A stretch of 64,000 nt of DNA from Mycobacteroides saopaulense (lineage in GTDB: Bacteria > Actinomycetota > Actinomycetes > Mycobacteriales > Mycobacteriaceae), in the NCBI RefSeq assembly GCF_001456355.1, contig NZ_CP010271.1:3968001-4032000 (forward strand). The letters are read 5' to 3'. A program made the position numbers and the translations under genes. How positions within the stretch are numbered: the first letter of the stretch is position 1; each line of letters begins with the position of its first letter. The notes below the pieces were generated by a model. The model was not told the origin of the DNA. It saw only the letters and a list, made by a program, of their open reading frames with translations, and made no database searches. Positions 18,602-28,162 of the stretch are shown here, one piece after another.

Positions 18602-19501
18602 ATGAACGATGCCGCCACGAGAGGTGCCAAGCGGATAGCCGTTGCGTATCTGGCCACCCCGGGCGGCGATGACGCGCTAGCCGTCGGAGCACAGATCGCG
18701 CGTTCTCTGGGCGCACACCTGGATCTGTGTATGGTGCTGCCCCTGGATCGCCCGATCCTTGCTCCGCTTCCGCAGCAGGAGCGCCAGGATATCCTGTCCG
18801 AGAACGCCACTCATTGGCTCAAGCATGCCGAGGCCACCATTCCCGACGACCTGACCGTCGAGACGCATATCAGCTTCCACGAATCGATCGCCGAGGGACT
18901 CATCGCGCAATGTGTGGACCTGGGGGCCGAGGCCATCGTGGTGGGCGGTTCTGGTGGCGGCCTGGTCGGCAGCTTGTCGCTGGGATCGGTGGTCAACGAG
19001 CTCGTGCACTCCTCCCCCATCCCGCTGGTGATCTCTCCGCGTGGCGCCCGCTATCAGAAGAACCTGCGCGTTCGGGAAGTCACCTGCGCCATGGGAACCC
19101 GGCCCGGCGCACACGTGCTGCTGGATACCGCGTTGCAGGCCTGCCAGCGCGCGAAAACACCGCTGCGCCTGGTGTCCTTGGTGTCGTTCGACCCGATCCC
19201 CGGGGGTGACGACGACCAGTCGGCGCGCGAACGCGCCTCCATCCACGCACAGCAGTCCCTGGAGACTGCCAAACTGATTCTGCCGCCGGATTTCCCGGTC
19301 ACCTCGATGGTCGCCGAGGGACCCACCGTGGAGGCTGCCGTGAACAAGCTCGACTGGCATGAGGGCGACGTCATCATGGTGGGTTCCAGCCGTCTTGCGC
19401 AGCCGCGGCGGCTGTTCCTGGGATCGACGGCCGCCAAGATGCTTCGGGTGCTGCAGGTTCCGATGGTCGTGATCCCCAAGGAAGAGGCCAACCGTGATTG
19501 A
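18602..19501 (+). CDS. Universal stress protein, tandem-domain
   Basis: A 299-aa protein, about twice a single USP domain, so two domains in tandem. The start MNDAATRGAKRIAVAYLATPGG and the C-terminal ATP-binding motif GSSRLAQPRRLFLGSTA (G-2x-G-9x-G(S/T) pattern) support the family; the first domain has GGSGGGLVGSLSLGSV. It sits between amine oxidase and permease with tiny gaps and ends overlapping the permease start. Its role may be coping with H2O2 or aldehydes made by the oxidase, or regulating the permease; neither is shown by sequence. Confidence 0.85.
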   Translation: MNDAATRGAKRIAVAYLATPGGDDALAVGAQIARSLGAHLDLCMVLPLDRPILAPLPQQERQDILSENATHWLKHAEATIPDDLTVETHISFHESIAEGLIAQCVDLGAEAIVVGGSGGGLVGSLSLGSVVNELVHSSPIPLVISPRGARYQKNLRVREVTCAMGTRPGAHVLLDTALQACQRAKTPLRLVSLVSFDPIPGGDDDQSARERASIHAQQSLETAKLILPPDFPVTSMVAEGPTVEAAVNKLDWHEGDVIMVGSSRLAQPRRLFLGSTAAKMLRVLQVPMVVIPKEEANRD

Positions 19502-21068
19502 TGATCCGCTTGCGGGAAGACCATCTGGCACTGAGAGCGTTGCCCGCGCGGAGCTGGAACAGGCCGAGCAGACGGAGGGGCTCGTCTCGAAAGGCTTGGC
19601 CGCCGGGCGCATCGGAACCTTCACCGGCGCCGTCCTCGGCATCTCGACGGTGGCACCCGGATACACACTCACGGCCAGCATCGGCCTGATCGTCGCCGCC
19701 GTCGGCCTGAAGATGCCGGCCATTCTCATAGCCGGTTTCATCCCGATGTTTCTGACCGCCTACGCCTACCGCGAGCTGAATTCGCGCGCACCCGACTGCG
19801 GCGCCTCGTTCACCTGGTCCACCAAGGCTTTTGGCCCCTACGTCGGCTGGATGTGCGGCTGGGGCATGGTGATCGCCACCATCATCGTGTTGTCCAACCT
19901 GGCATCTATCGGTGTGCAGTACGGGTATCAGTTTCTGGGCGCCGTCTCCCACAACCAGACGATCGGCGAACTCGCCGACAACAAGGCCGTCAACATCCTC
20001 TCGACCGTGGCGCTGCTGGCGATCGCGACCTACATCTCCAGCCGCGGAATCACCACCAGCGAGAAGGTGCAATATGTTCTCGTCGGGTTCCAGATGATCG
20101 TGCTGGTGATCTTCGCCGTCGTCGCCATCGCCAAGGCACCGAGCGCGGCCGGACACCTCGACTTCGACCTGGACTGGTTCAATCCGCTCACGGGGCTGAC
20201 CCTGAGCGCCTTCGTGATTGGGCTCGTCGGATCGATCTTCGCGTTCTGGGGTTGGGACACCTGCCTGACCCTGGGCGAGGAATGCAAGGATCCGACCAAG
20301 GTACCGGGCCGGGCCGGGCTGTTGTGCGTGCTGTCGATCCTGCTGACCTACCTGCTGGTGGCGGTGGCGGTCATGATGTTCGCCGGTGTCGGGGATACAG
20401 ATTTGGGTCTGGCCAACGAGGAGAACAAGGACAACGTCTTCGGCGCCCTTGCCGACCCGGTGCTGGGCAGCTGGTTCGGCCCGCTGTTACTGCTCGCGAT
20501 ATTCGCCTCCGCGGTAGCGAGTCTGCAGACCACCTCGCTGCCCGCCGCCCGCACCATGCTCGCCATGGGCACCTACGGCGCCTTCCCGAAGCAGTTCGCA
20601 AATGTCAGCCCTCGATTCCTGACGCCCACCTTCAGCACCGTGGTGGCCGGTGCGGTCACCGCCGCCTTCTACACGATCGTCAGCCTGCTGTCGGATCGCA
20701 CCCTGCTGGATACCATTGCCGCCCTTGGCATCATGATCTGCTGGTATTACGGCATTACCGCCTTTGCCTGCGTGTGGTACTTCCGCACTGAGCTTTTCCA
20801 GAACGCCCACAACGTGGTGTACAAGTTCCTCTTTCCGCTTCTGGGCGGGCTCATGCTGGCGGCGGTGTTCGTCATCTCCGTACGCGAGAGCATGGATCCC
20901 GAGAAGACCGGGAGCGGCGCTTCGATCGGCGGCATCGGCCTGGTGTTCTACCTGGGCTTCGGCATTCTGGCGTTCGGGGCGGTGCTCATGCTGATCATGC
21001 GCGTCAAGAGCCCGGACTTCTTCCAGGGACGCACCCTCACTCGCGACACCGCTCCGCTGACGGAATGA
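19494..21068 (+). CDS. APC-family amino acid/polyamine permease
   Basis: A 524-aa protein from GTG 19494, overlapping the stress-protein gene by 8 bases. Twelve or more hydrophobic segments are visible. Helix 1 has the APC substrate-binding signature GISTVAPGYTLTASIG, and the following NSRAPDCGASFTWSTKAFGPYVGW matches the conserved second-third helix region. Within the operon it is the obvious importer of putrescine, agmatine or GABA. APC members are too variable to assign the ligand from sequence. Confidence 0.9.
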   Translation: MIDDPLAGRPSGTESVARAELEQAEQTEGLVSKGLAAGRIGTFTGAVLGISTVAPGYTLTASIGLIVAAVGLKMPAILIAGFIPMFLTAYAYRELNSRAPDCGASFTWSTKAFGPYVGWMCGWGMVIATIIVLSNLASIGVQYGYQFLGAVSHNQTIGELADNKAVNILSTVALLAIATYISSRGITTSEKVQYVLVGFQMIVLVIFAVVAIAKAPSAAGHLDFDLDWFNPLTGLTLSAFVIGLVGSIFAFWGWDTCLTLGEECKDPTKVPGRAGLLCVLSILLTYLLVAVAVMMFAGVGDTDLGLANEENKDNVFGALADPVLGSWFGPLLLLAIFASAVASLQTTSLPAARTMLAMGTYGAFPKQFANVSPRFLTPTFSTVVAGAVTAAFYTIVSLLSDRTLLDTIAALGIMICWYYGITAFACVWYFRTELFQNAHNVVYKFLFPLLGGLMLAAVFVISVRESMDPEKTGSGASIGGIGLVFYLGFGILAFGAVLMLIMRVKSPDFFQGRTLTRDTAPLTE

Positions 21069-21196
21069 CCAGCGCCGGCGCAGAACGTTCCGCGCCAAAA
21101 CGGCGTAGTCACGGGTCGCCGATGGACAAACCGGCCATTCCCGGGCAGGCGCGACGAGAGCACACTGAGATCGCCGGATCGACCACAGGGAGCAGC

Positions 21197-22555
21197 ATGA
21201 CCGATATCACCTACCGCCTCGCTCAGAAGCGCAACATCGTGACGCCCCTGCCCGGCCCCCGCTCCAGCGCGTTGGCCGAGCGCCGTCGCGTCGCGGTCTC
21301 CGCGGGCGTCGGCTCCACCATGCCGGTCTACACCGTCGACGCCGACGGGGGTGTGATCGTCGACGCCGACGGCAACTCCTTCATCGACCTGGGATCGGGC
21401 ATCGCGGTGACCACCGTCGGGGCTTCGCACCCCGCCGTCGCCGCCGCAATCGCCGACCAAGCAACGCATTTCACCCACACCTGTTTCATGGTGACCCCCT
21501 ATGAGGGGTACGTACAGGTTGCCGAGCTCCTCAATGCCGTGACTCCCGGCGATCACGAGAAGCGCACCGCCCTGTTCAACTCGGGCGCCGAGGCCGTGGA
21601 AAACGCCATCAAGGTAGCGCGGCTGGCCACCGGCCGCCCGGCGGTCGTCGCGTTCGACAACGCCTACCACGGACGCACCAACCTGACGATGGCGCTGACC
21701 GCCAAGTCGATGCCCTACAAGTCGCAGTTCGGACCCTTCGCGCCCGAGGTCTACCGGATGCCGGCCTCCTATCCGCTGCGGGACGAGCCGGGGTTGACCG
21801 GCGAAGAGGCCGCCCGGCGGACGATCTCGCGCATCGAAACCCAGATCGGCGCGCAGTCGCTGGCCGCGATCATCATCGAGCCGATCCAGGGTGAGGGCGG
21901 ATTCATCGTGCCCGCACCCGGATTCCTGTCCACACTCACCGCATGGGCCAAGGACAACGGCGTCGTCTTCATCGCCGACGAGGTGCAGACCGGATTCGCC
22001 CGCACCGGCGCCTGGTTCGCCTCCGAGCACGACGGCGTCGTCCCGGACATCGTCACCATGGCCAAGGGCATCGCCGGTGGCATGCCGCTGTCGGCCGTCA
22101 CCGGGCGCGCCGATCTCATGGATGCGGTGTACACCGGCGGTCTCGGCGGAACCTATGGCGGTAACCCGGTGACCTGCGCGGCCGCCATCGCCGCGCTGGG
22201 TGTCATGCGTGAGCTCGACCTCCCGGCACGGGCCCGGGCCATCGAAACCTCGGTGACCTCCCGGCTGAGCGCGCTCGCCGAAGAGGTCGACGTCATCGGC
22301 GAGGTACGCGGGCGCGGCGCCATGCTGGCCATGGAGATCGTCAAGCCCGGTACCGGCAACCCTGGAGTACCCGACGCGGCACTGACCAAAGCCATTGCCG
22401 CCGAGGCCCTCTCCCAGGGTGTGCTGATCCTGACCTGCGGAACCTTCGGAAACGTCATTCGCTTGCTGCCCCCGTTGGTCATCGGGGACGATCTACTCGA
22501 CGAGGGCATCACCGTCCTGTCCGACATCATCCGCGAGAAGGCGAGCCAGCAGTGA
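21197..22555 (+). CDS. gabT: 4-aminobutyrate aminotransferase
   Basis: About 452 aa from ATG 21197, which has an AGGGAG ribosome site 6 bases upstream; the frame stays open to 21065 but lacks homology there. Class III PLP aminotransferase: PLP-contacting NSGAEAVENAIKVAR, aspartate 261 in FIADEVQTGFART, and the Schiff-base lysine K290 in TMAKGIAGGMPLS. GABA plus 2-oxoglutarate gives succinate semialdehyde and glutamate. The next gene, overlapping its stop, is the matching semialdehyde dehydrogenase. Length agrees with mycobacterial GabT. Confidence 0.95.
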   Translation: MTDITYRLAQKRNIVTPLPGPRSSALAERRRVAVSAGVGSTMPVYTVDADGGVIVDADGNSFIDLGSGIAVTTVGASHPAVAAAIADQATHFTHTCFMVTPYEGYVQVAELLNAVTPGDHEKRTALFNSGAEAVENAIKVARLATGRPAVVAFDNAYHGRTNLTMALTAKSMPYKSQFGPFAPEVYRMPASYPLRDEPGLTGEEAARRTISRIETQIGAQSLAAIIIEPIQGEGGFIVPAPGFLSTLTAWAKDNGVVFIADEVQTGFARTGAWFASEHDGVVPDIVTMAKGIAGGMPLSAVTGRADLMDAVYTGGLGGTYGGNPVTCAAAIAALGVMRELDLPARARAIETSVTSRLSALAEEVDVIGEVRGRGAMLAMEIVKPGTGNPGVPDAALTKAIAAEALSQGVLILTCGTFGNVIRLLPPLVIGDDLLDEGITVLSDIIREKASQQ

Positions 22556-24018
22556 CCGAGACCCACGTGGACCACCAAGCACTGATCGATGCCATCCCCA
22601 CCGACCTGTGGATCGGAGGCAAGCAGGTCCCCTCGTCCAGCGGCGCCCGGTTCCCCGTCCACAACCCGGCCAACGGTGCCGTTCTGACCACCGTCGCCGA
22701 CGCCACCAGCGCCGACGGAACCACCGCACTCGACGAGGCCGTCGCCGTGCAACAGACCTGGGCCGCCACTGCGCCACGTGAACGCGCCGAGATCCTGCGG
22801 CGCGCCTGGGAGTTGGTGATCGCGCGACGCGACGACTTCGCGCTGGCCATGACCCTGGAGATGGGCAAGCCACTGGCGGAGAGCCAGGGCGAAGTCGCCT
22901 ACGGCGGAGAGTTTCTGCGCTGGTTCTCCGAGGAGGCGGTGCGCGTCAACGGGCGGTACACCTCGTCGCCGACCGGCGCCGGCCGAATCCTGGTGGCCAA
23001 GCAGCCCATCGGCCCGACGCTGGCCATCACCCCCTGGAACTTCCCGCTGGCCATGGGCACCCGCAAGATCGGGCCGGCACTCGCCGCCGGATGCACCATG
23101 ATCGTCAAGCCCGCCGCCGAAACACCACTCACCATGCTGCTGCTGGGCCAGGTGTTCGCCGACGCCGGGCTGCCCGCAGGCGTGCTGTCCATCCTGCCCA
23201 CCACCAGCGCCTCGGCATTGACCGGCCCGCTGATCGATGACGCCCGGCTGCGCAAGTTGACCTTCACCGGCTCTACCGCTGTCGGGAAGGTTCTGCTGTC
23301 CCAGTGCGCCACAAGGGTATTGCGCTCGTCGATGGAACTCGGTGGCAATGCACCGTTCGTCGTGTTCGACGACGCCGATGTGAGCGCCGCCGTCGACGGC
23401 GCCATGGCGGCCAAGATGCGCAACATCGGCGAGGCGTGCACCGCGGCCAACCGCTTCCACGTCGACAACGCCGTACGAGCCGAGTTCACCGAGAAGCTCA
23501 CCGCACGCATGAGTGCACTCACCATCGGCCCGGGGGATCACAGCGGCGTGCAGGTCGGGCCGCTCATCACCGCCAAACAGCGAGCCTCGGTCGACGAGTT
23601 GGTACAGGACGCCGTCAGCAAGGGCGCCGTCATCACCACCGGTGGCGCCATCGCGGACGGTGAAGGCTACTTCTATCCGCCGACCGTGCTCACCGATGTA
23701 CCAACGGATGCAAGGATTTTGCGCGAAGAGGTGTTTGGCCCCGTCGCCGCGATCACCGGATTTGACGGGGAGGAAGCGGGAATCGCCGCTGCCAACGACA
23801 CCGAGTACGGACTCGCTGCCTACGTGTACACCACCAATCTTGATCGCGCGCTGCGTGTTTCGGAGGCGGTGGAGTCGGGGATGGTCGGCGTGAACCGCGG
23901 TGTGATCTCCGATGTGGCCGCGCCGTTCGGTGGGATCAAGGAATCAGGCATCGGACGCGAAGCAGGTAGCGAGGGCATCGAGGAATACCTCGAAACGAAA
24001 TACATAGCGCTGCCCTAA
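22552..24018 (+). CDS. gabD: Succinate-semialdehyde dehydrogenase
   Basis: A 488-aa aldehyde dehydrogenase starting at GTG 22552 with a 4-base overlap with gabT. Cofactor segment TPWNFPLAMGTRKIGPALAAG, base E262 (MELGGNAPFVVFDDAD) and catalytic C296 (NIGEACTAANRF) are intact. The ICTAANR-type loop is typical of NAD(P)-dependent SSADH of the GabD group. It converts succinate semialdehyde to succinate, linking the pathway to the TCA cycle. A 52-base gap follows before agmatine deiminase. Confidence 0.95.
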   Translation: MTETHVDHQALIDAIPTDLWIGGKQVPSSSGARFPVHNPANGAVLTTVADATSADGTTALDEAVAVQQTWAATAPRERAEILRRAWELVIARRDDFALAMTLEMGKPLAESQGEVAYGGEFLRWFSEEAVRVNGRYTSSPTGAGRILVAKQPIGPTLAITPWNFPLAMGTRKIGPALAAGCTMIVKPAAETPLTMLLLGQVFADAGLPAGVLSILPTTSASALTGPLIDDARLRKLTFTGSTAVGKVLLSQCATRVLRSSMELGGNAPFVVFDDADVSAAVDGAMAAKMRNIGEACTAANRFHVDNAVRAEFTEKLTARMSALTIGPGDHSGVQVGPLITAKQRASVDELVQDAVSKGAVITTGGAIADGEGYFYPPTVLTDVPTDARILREEVFGPVAAITGFDGEEAGIAAANDTEYGLAAYVYTTNLDRALRVSEAVESGMVGVNRGVISDVAAPFGGIKESGIGREAGSEGIEEYLETKYIALP

Positions 24019-24070
24019 ATACCGCGACCTAGCCGGAATTTCCCACACCGGTGCAACCCGAGAGGCACAC

Positions 24071-25105
24071 ATGGCATGGCGGATGCCTGCGGAAACCGAA
24101 CCGCACGAGCGGATCTGGATGGCGTTCCCGAAGCCCGGCCTCACGTTCGGCGACGATAACGCCGCGCTCGAGGCCGGCTATCTGGCCTGGACGGCGGTAG
24201 CGCACGCCGTGCGCGCCTTCACCCCCGTGACGATGGTGGTCGACCCGAGCCAGCACGAACGCGCCCGGCGAATGTTGTCGACGGAAATCGAGCTGCTTGT
24301 CGCGCCGCTCGACGACTTTTGGATGCGCGATATCGGACCGACGTTCGTCGTCGACGACACCACGGGTGAGCTGGGTGCCGTCGACTGGACCTTCAACGGC
24401 TGGGGATCGTCGACTCCGCAGGACTGGTCACACGATCGCGAGATCGGCCGCACGATCGCGGCCGCTGCCGGCGCGACCCTCGTATCGTCGTTACTGGTCA
24501 ACGAGGGTGGCGCCATCCATGTCGACGGTGACGGCACCGTACTGCTGACCGAGACCGTACTGCTCGACCCGCTGCGCAATCCGCACGCCGACCGCAGCCG
24601 GGTCGAGGCCGAGCTGGCCCGCACCCTGGGCGCCACGCACACCGTGTGGCTACCACGCGGCCTCACGCGCGACTACGAGGCGCTGGGCACCAAGGGGCAC
24701 GTCGACATGATCGCGACGCTGCCCTCACCCGGCACCGTCTTACTGCACGCACAAACCAATCCCGACCACCCCGATTACGACATATCCACACAACTGCGTG
24801 CTGCGCTCGCCGACGCGGTCGATGCCCGCGGTCGCGCGTTCGGCATCGTCGACGTGCCGGCGCCGGCGACACTGCGGGACGCCGACGGCTTTGTCGACTG
24901 GAGCTACATCAATCACCTTGTCACCGGAGACGGCGTGATCCTGTGTGGTTACGACGATCCGGCCGCCGACTCGCACGCCGCCCAGATCATCGCCGACGCT
25001 TATCCCGGCCGCGAGGTGGTACTGGTCGATGCGCGGCCGATCCTCGCCGGTGGTGGCGGTATTCACTGCATCACGCAACAACAGCCCAAGGTTCCCAAGG
25101 TTTAG
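24071..25105 (+). CDS. aguA: Agmatine deiminase
   Basis: A 344-aa guanidino-modifying enzyme (PPADPAD fold) that releases ammonia from agmatine to make N-carbamoylputrescine. Diagnostic pieces are the N-terminal RMPAETEPHERIWMAFP, WMRDIGPTFV, NEGGAIHVDGDGT and the C-terminal catalytic Cys 333 in GGGGIHCITQQQPK. Length is near the family's 350-370. The amidase gene follows after 3 bases. Distinct from peptidyl-arginine deiminases by the GGIHCITQQ ending. Cytoplasmic. Confidence 0.93.
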   Translation: MAWRMPAETEPHERIWMAFPKPGLTFGDDNAALEAGYLAWTAVAHAVRAFTPVTMVVDPSQHERARRMLSTEIELLVAPLDDFWMRDIGPTFVVDDTTGELGAVDWTFNGWGSSTPQDWSHDREIGRTIAAAAGATLVSSLLVNEGGAIHVDGDGTVLLTETVLLDPLRNPHADRSRVEAELARTLGATHTVWLPRGLTRDYEALGTKGHVDMIATLPSPGTVLLHAQTNPDHPDYDISTQLRAALADAVDARGRAFGIVDVPAPATLRDADGFVDWSYINHLVTGDGVILCGYDDPAADSHAAQIIADAYPGREVVLVDARPILAGGGGIHCITQQQPKVPKV

Positions 25106-25108
25106 GCA

Positions 25109-27112
25109 ATGGACGTCGTCGAGGCAAGCATCGCCGATCTGCAGGCCGCACTCGCCGCCGGGGAAACGACGTCAGTCGCCCTGGTCGCCGAATATCTGCG
25201 CCGGATCGCCGCCTACGACCGCAGCGGGATCGCCCTCAACGCCGTGCCCGTCCTGGACCCGCACGCGTTCTCCGCTGCCGCCGAGTCCGATGCGCGTCGC
25301 GCGGCCGGTGCCACACTCGGCCCGCTCGACGGCATCCCATACACCGCCAAGGATTCCTACGCCGCGAAGGGGCTGCCCGTGGCGGCCGGATCTCCGGCCT
25401 TCGCCCGGCTCATCTCCCAGCGCGACGCGTTCACCATCGCACAACTTCGTGCCGGGGGTGCGGTGCTACTCGGGCTCACCAACATGCCACCGATGGCGAA
25501 CGGCGGCATGCAGCGCGGCGTTTACGGCCGCGCGGAAAGTCCCTACAACAGCGAATATCTGACGTCGGCGTTCGGCTCGGGATCCTCCAACGGATCTGGT
25601 ACCGCAACGGCCGCCAGCTTCGGCGCATTCGGGCTCGGCGAGGAGACATGGAGCTCCGGACGGGCACCGGCCTCGTGCAACGCGCTGGTGGCCTACTGCC
25701 CCTCGCGCGGGGTCATCTCGGTTCGCGGTAACTGGCCGCTCGTGCCCACGATGGACGTCGTCGTTCCGCATACCCGCAGCGTCGCCGACCTGCTGGCGCT
25801 CCTGGACGTCATCGTCGCCGACGACCCAGACCCGCGCGGCGACTTCTGGCGCCGCCAGCCGTGGATCGAGATCCCGGCGGCATCGACATTGCGGCCCGCA
25901 AGCTACCGCGCACTGGGCGATTCCGGCCCCCAGGCACTGCGTGGCGTCCGGCTGGGGGTGCCGCGGATGTATATCGGTGACACTTCCGGAGACCGGCCGG
26001 TGCAGACCCGTTCCAGCGTTGTCGAACTGTGGCGGCGCATCGCGGACGACCTGCGCGCGGCAGGCGCCGAGGTGCTCGAAGTGGACTTCCCCGCCGTCAC
26101 CAATTACGAAGGCGCGGCGACGATGCTGGACCGCGGGCTCGTTCCGGCCGGATACGACGAGCGCGAACTGTGGGACCTTTCCATCTGGGGCTGGGAAGAG
26201 TTCCTACAGGTCAACGGCGATCCCGAGTTGTCGCATGTCCGCGAAGTCGACGGTGCGCTGATCTTTCCGCCGCCACCTGGTGCACTGCCCGATCAGTACG
26301 ACCGGCATCAACTCGACCTGGAGGTCGATCTCGGCGAGTATCCGGCCCGTGCCGCCGCCGGCATCGCCGAGCTGGAACAGATCCCCCTGATCGCCGACGG
26401 CATCGCGGGGCTGGAGGCGACGCGCCGCATCGACCTTGAGGCGTGGATGGACGCGCTCGGACTCGACGCCGTCATCCATCCCGCGGTCGCCGACATCGGC
26501 CGCTCGGACGCCGACGTCAATCCGGCGTCGGCCGATACGGCCTGGCGCAACGGCACGTGGGTCGCCAACGGCAACCTCGTGCCGCGGCACCTCGGAATCC
26601 CCTCGGTCACCGTACCGATGGGCACCCTGGACGATATCGGGATGCCCGTCGGGCTCACGATTCTCGGACGCGGCTACGACGATGTCCGGTTGCTGCGCCT
26701 GGCCTGCGCCGTCGAGGCGACTCGCGATCGGCGCACCGTTCCCCCGCGGACGCCGGCCCTGGCGCCTATCGCATGGCCGGCCGCGGCGGCCGACGGCATC
26801 GCGCCGCAGTGCGTGCTTAGCCTCGAAGAGTCGGACCTCGGCGACGGCGACTGCACCGTCGCCATCACCCTTGCCGTCGACGGCATGCAGACCGACGCCG
26901 TAGCCGATGCCAGACTGTACGTCGACGGCGATGAGCTCACGCTCGCGCGGGGCGACGACACCTTTACCGCCACAACAACTCTACGCGCCAAGGTATCTCG
27001 CCCACGCCATTCGGTGTGGCGAGATGCCTACGGCTCCTTGATCGTGGCCTTGGTTCGCACCCACGACGGCCGAACCTCGGGAGCGTGGACGACAGCGTGC
27101 GGCATCGCCTGA
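25109..27112 (+). CDS. Amidase Signature family amidase; candidate N-carbamoylputrescine hydrolase
   Basis: A 667-aa protein, longer than the usual 450-550. The Ser-cisSer-Lys triad is visible: K81 (YTAKDSY), Ser 159/160 (GSGSSNGSG) and nucleophile S183 (ETWSSGRAPAS); the 24-residue gap between the serines equals that in fatty acid amide hydrolase. After the core (to about residue 560) is a C-terminal extension of about 100 residues with strand-like text and no known motif. Being 3 bases after agmatine deiminase, it could hydrolyse carbamoylputrescine in place of the usual nitrilase-family AguB. That role is inference. Confidence 0.85.
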   Translation: MDVVEASIADLQAALAAGETTSVALVAEYLRRIAAYDRSGIALNAVPVLDPHAFSAAAESDARRAAGATLGPLDGIPYTAKDSYAAKGLPVAAGSPAFARLISQRDAFTIAQLRAGGAVLLGLTNMPPMANGGMQRGVYGRAESPYNSEYLTSAFGSGSSNGSGTATAASFGAFGLGEETWSSGRAPASCNALVAYCPSRGVISVRGNWPLVPTMDVVVPHTRSVADLLALLDVIVADDPDPRGDFWRRQPWIEIPAASTLRPASYRALGDSGPQALRGVRLGVPRMYIGDTSGDRPVQTRSSVVELWRRIADDLRAAGAEVLEVDFPAVTNYEGAATMLDRGLVPAGYDERELWDLSIWGWEEFLQVNGDPELSHVREVDGALIFPPPPGALPDQYDRHQLDLEVDLGEYPARAAAGIAELEQIPLIADGIAGLEATRRIDLEAWMDALGLDAVIHPAVADIGRSDADVNPASADTAWRNGTWVANGNLVPRHLGIPSVTVPMGTLDDIGMPVGLTILGRGYDDVRLLRLACAVEATRDRRTVPPRTPALAPIAWPAAAADGIAPQCVLSLEESDLGDGDCTVAITLAVDGMQTDAVADARLYVDGDELTLARGDDTFTATTTLRAKVSRPRHSVWRDAYGSLIVALVRTHDGRTSGAWTTACGIA

Positions 27113-27123
27113 CAGATCAGGCG
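27106..27123. terminator. Hairpin containing both stop codons of convergent amidase and oxygenase genes
   Basis: CGCCTGA (27106-27112) and TCAGGCG (27117-27123) are perfect 7-bp inverted arms around CAGA. The amidase TGA is the end of the left arm and the oxygenase TGA (complement) the start of the right arm, so both transcripts end in the same stem-loop. No T-run. Confidence 0.5.
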
Positions 27124-28067
27124 GCGAACAGCTCCAACCGGTGCGGCTTCTCGATAGCCGAGTAGTGGGTCGCGTCGCCGACGAGAATCTGGCTGCGCTC
27201 GCCATGGATGTCCACCGGCACATCGCCCGCCAACGTGACGCGGTGCAACTCACGCTGCTGCTCGCCGAAATCGGCGATGCCGTAGTGCTGAGTGGCCCGA
27301 TTGTCCCAGATGGCCACGTCACCGAGGCGCCAATTCCACCGGAAGGTGTTCTCCAGCTTGGTGATACGTGCCTGTAATAGTTCGAACAGCGCGGCGAACT
27401 CGCTGCCGCGCAATCCCTGGAAACTCTTGACGAATTGGCCGAGCAGCAGGCTGCGTTCCCCGGTCTCCGGATGCACCCGCACCACAGGATGCAACGTCTC
27501 GTAGAGCGAGCTGGTGAACTCGGTGTAGTACGCGGCGCGACGCTCGGCGCTCACCCCGCCCGACGCCCCGGAGGATGCGTAGTCGTACAGGTTGGTATGC
27601 GTGGCCCACAGGTCCTCGACCAGGGAACGCAACGGTTTCGGGAGTTGTTCGTACGCGGCGACGGTCGACGCCCAGGTGGTCGCTCCCCCGTAGGACGGCA
27701 GTGTGACCGGCCGCAGCACCGACGCCTTGGGTATCCGGTCGACGAAGGTGACATCGGTGTGCCAGCCGTTCGCCGCCCCCTCCAGGTTCAACAGCTCGGT
27801 GCCATGCGAGGTCACCGTGGGATGGGGCAGGGTCGGCTCACCGAGTAGGCCGGCGAACGCATACTGCCCGTCGTCGTCGAGGTGGTGCTGCCCGGTGAAC
27901 ACCAGCACCTTGTTGACGGCCAGCGCGATGCGGATGGCCTCCACGCGTTCGGCCGGAACATCGGCGCCGAGTTTCACACCGTCGACCCGGGCACCGATGT
28001 GTTCCCCGAGCTTCTCGACGGTGATTCCGGCGTCCCGATAGATACCTCGTGTTTGGTCGTCGCTCAT
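27117..28067 (-). CDS. TauD/TfdA-family Fe(II)/2-oxoglutarate dioxygenase
   Basis: A 316-aa non-haem iron oxygenase. The facial triad is present: H103 and D105 (NGWHTDVTF) and distal H261 ([12 protein letters not shown]), with the 2-oxoglutarate-binding Arg in [10 protein letters not shown] (R276). The family includes taurine and alkylsulfonate dioxygenases that release sulfite, as well as 2,4-D and other oxygenases; the substrate is not determined. It stands alone, convergent with the polyamine operon and divergent from the NUDIX gene. A sulfur-scavenging role would fit the monooxygenase operon elsewhere in the window. Confidence 0.9.
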   Translation of the reverse strand: MSDDQTRGIYRDAGITVEKLGEHIGARVDGVKLGADVPAERVEAIRIALAVNKVLVFTGQHHLDDDGQYAFAGLLGEPTLPHPTVTSHGTELLNLEGAANGWHTDVTFVDRIPKASVLRPVTLPSYGGATTWASTVAAYEQLPKPLRSLVEDLWATHTNLYDYASSGASGGVSAERRAAYYTEFTSSLYETLHPVVRVHPETGERSLLLGQFVKSFQGLRGSEFAALFELLQARITKLENTFRWNWRLGDVAIWDNRATQHYGIADFGEQQRELHRVTLAGDVPVDIHGERSQILVGDATHYSAIEKPHRLELFAA

Positions 28068-28162
28068 ATCCGCATCACAGCAAGCCCGGCGCCGTATGCC
28101 CAGCTATAGAGCCAAGTCGATTCGAAAGGTCTGCCTTCTGCAACGACAGATATGGTCGAACG

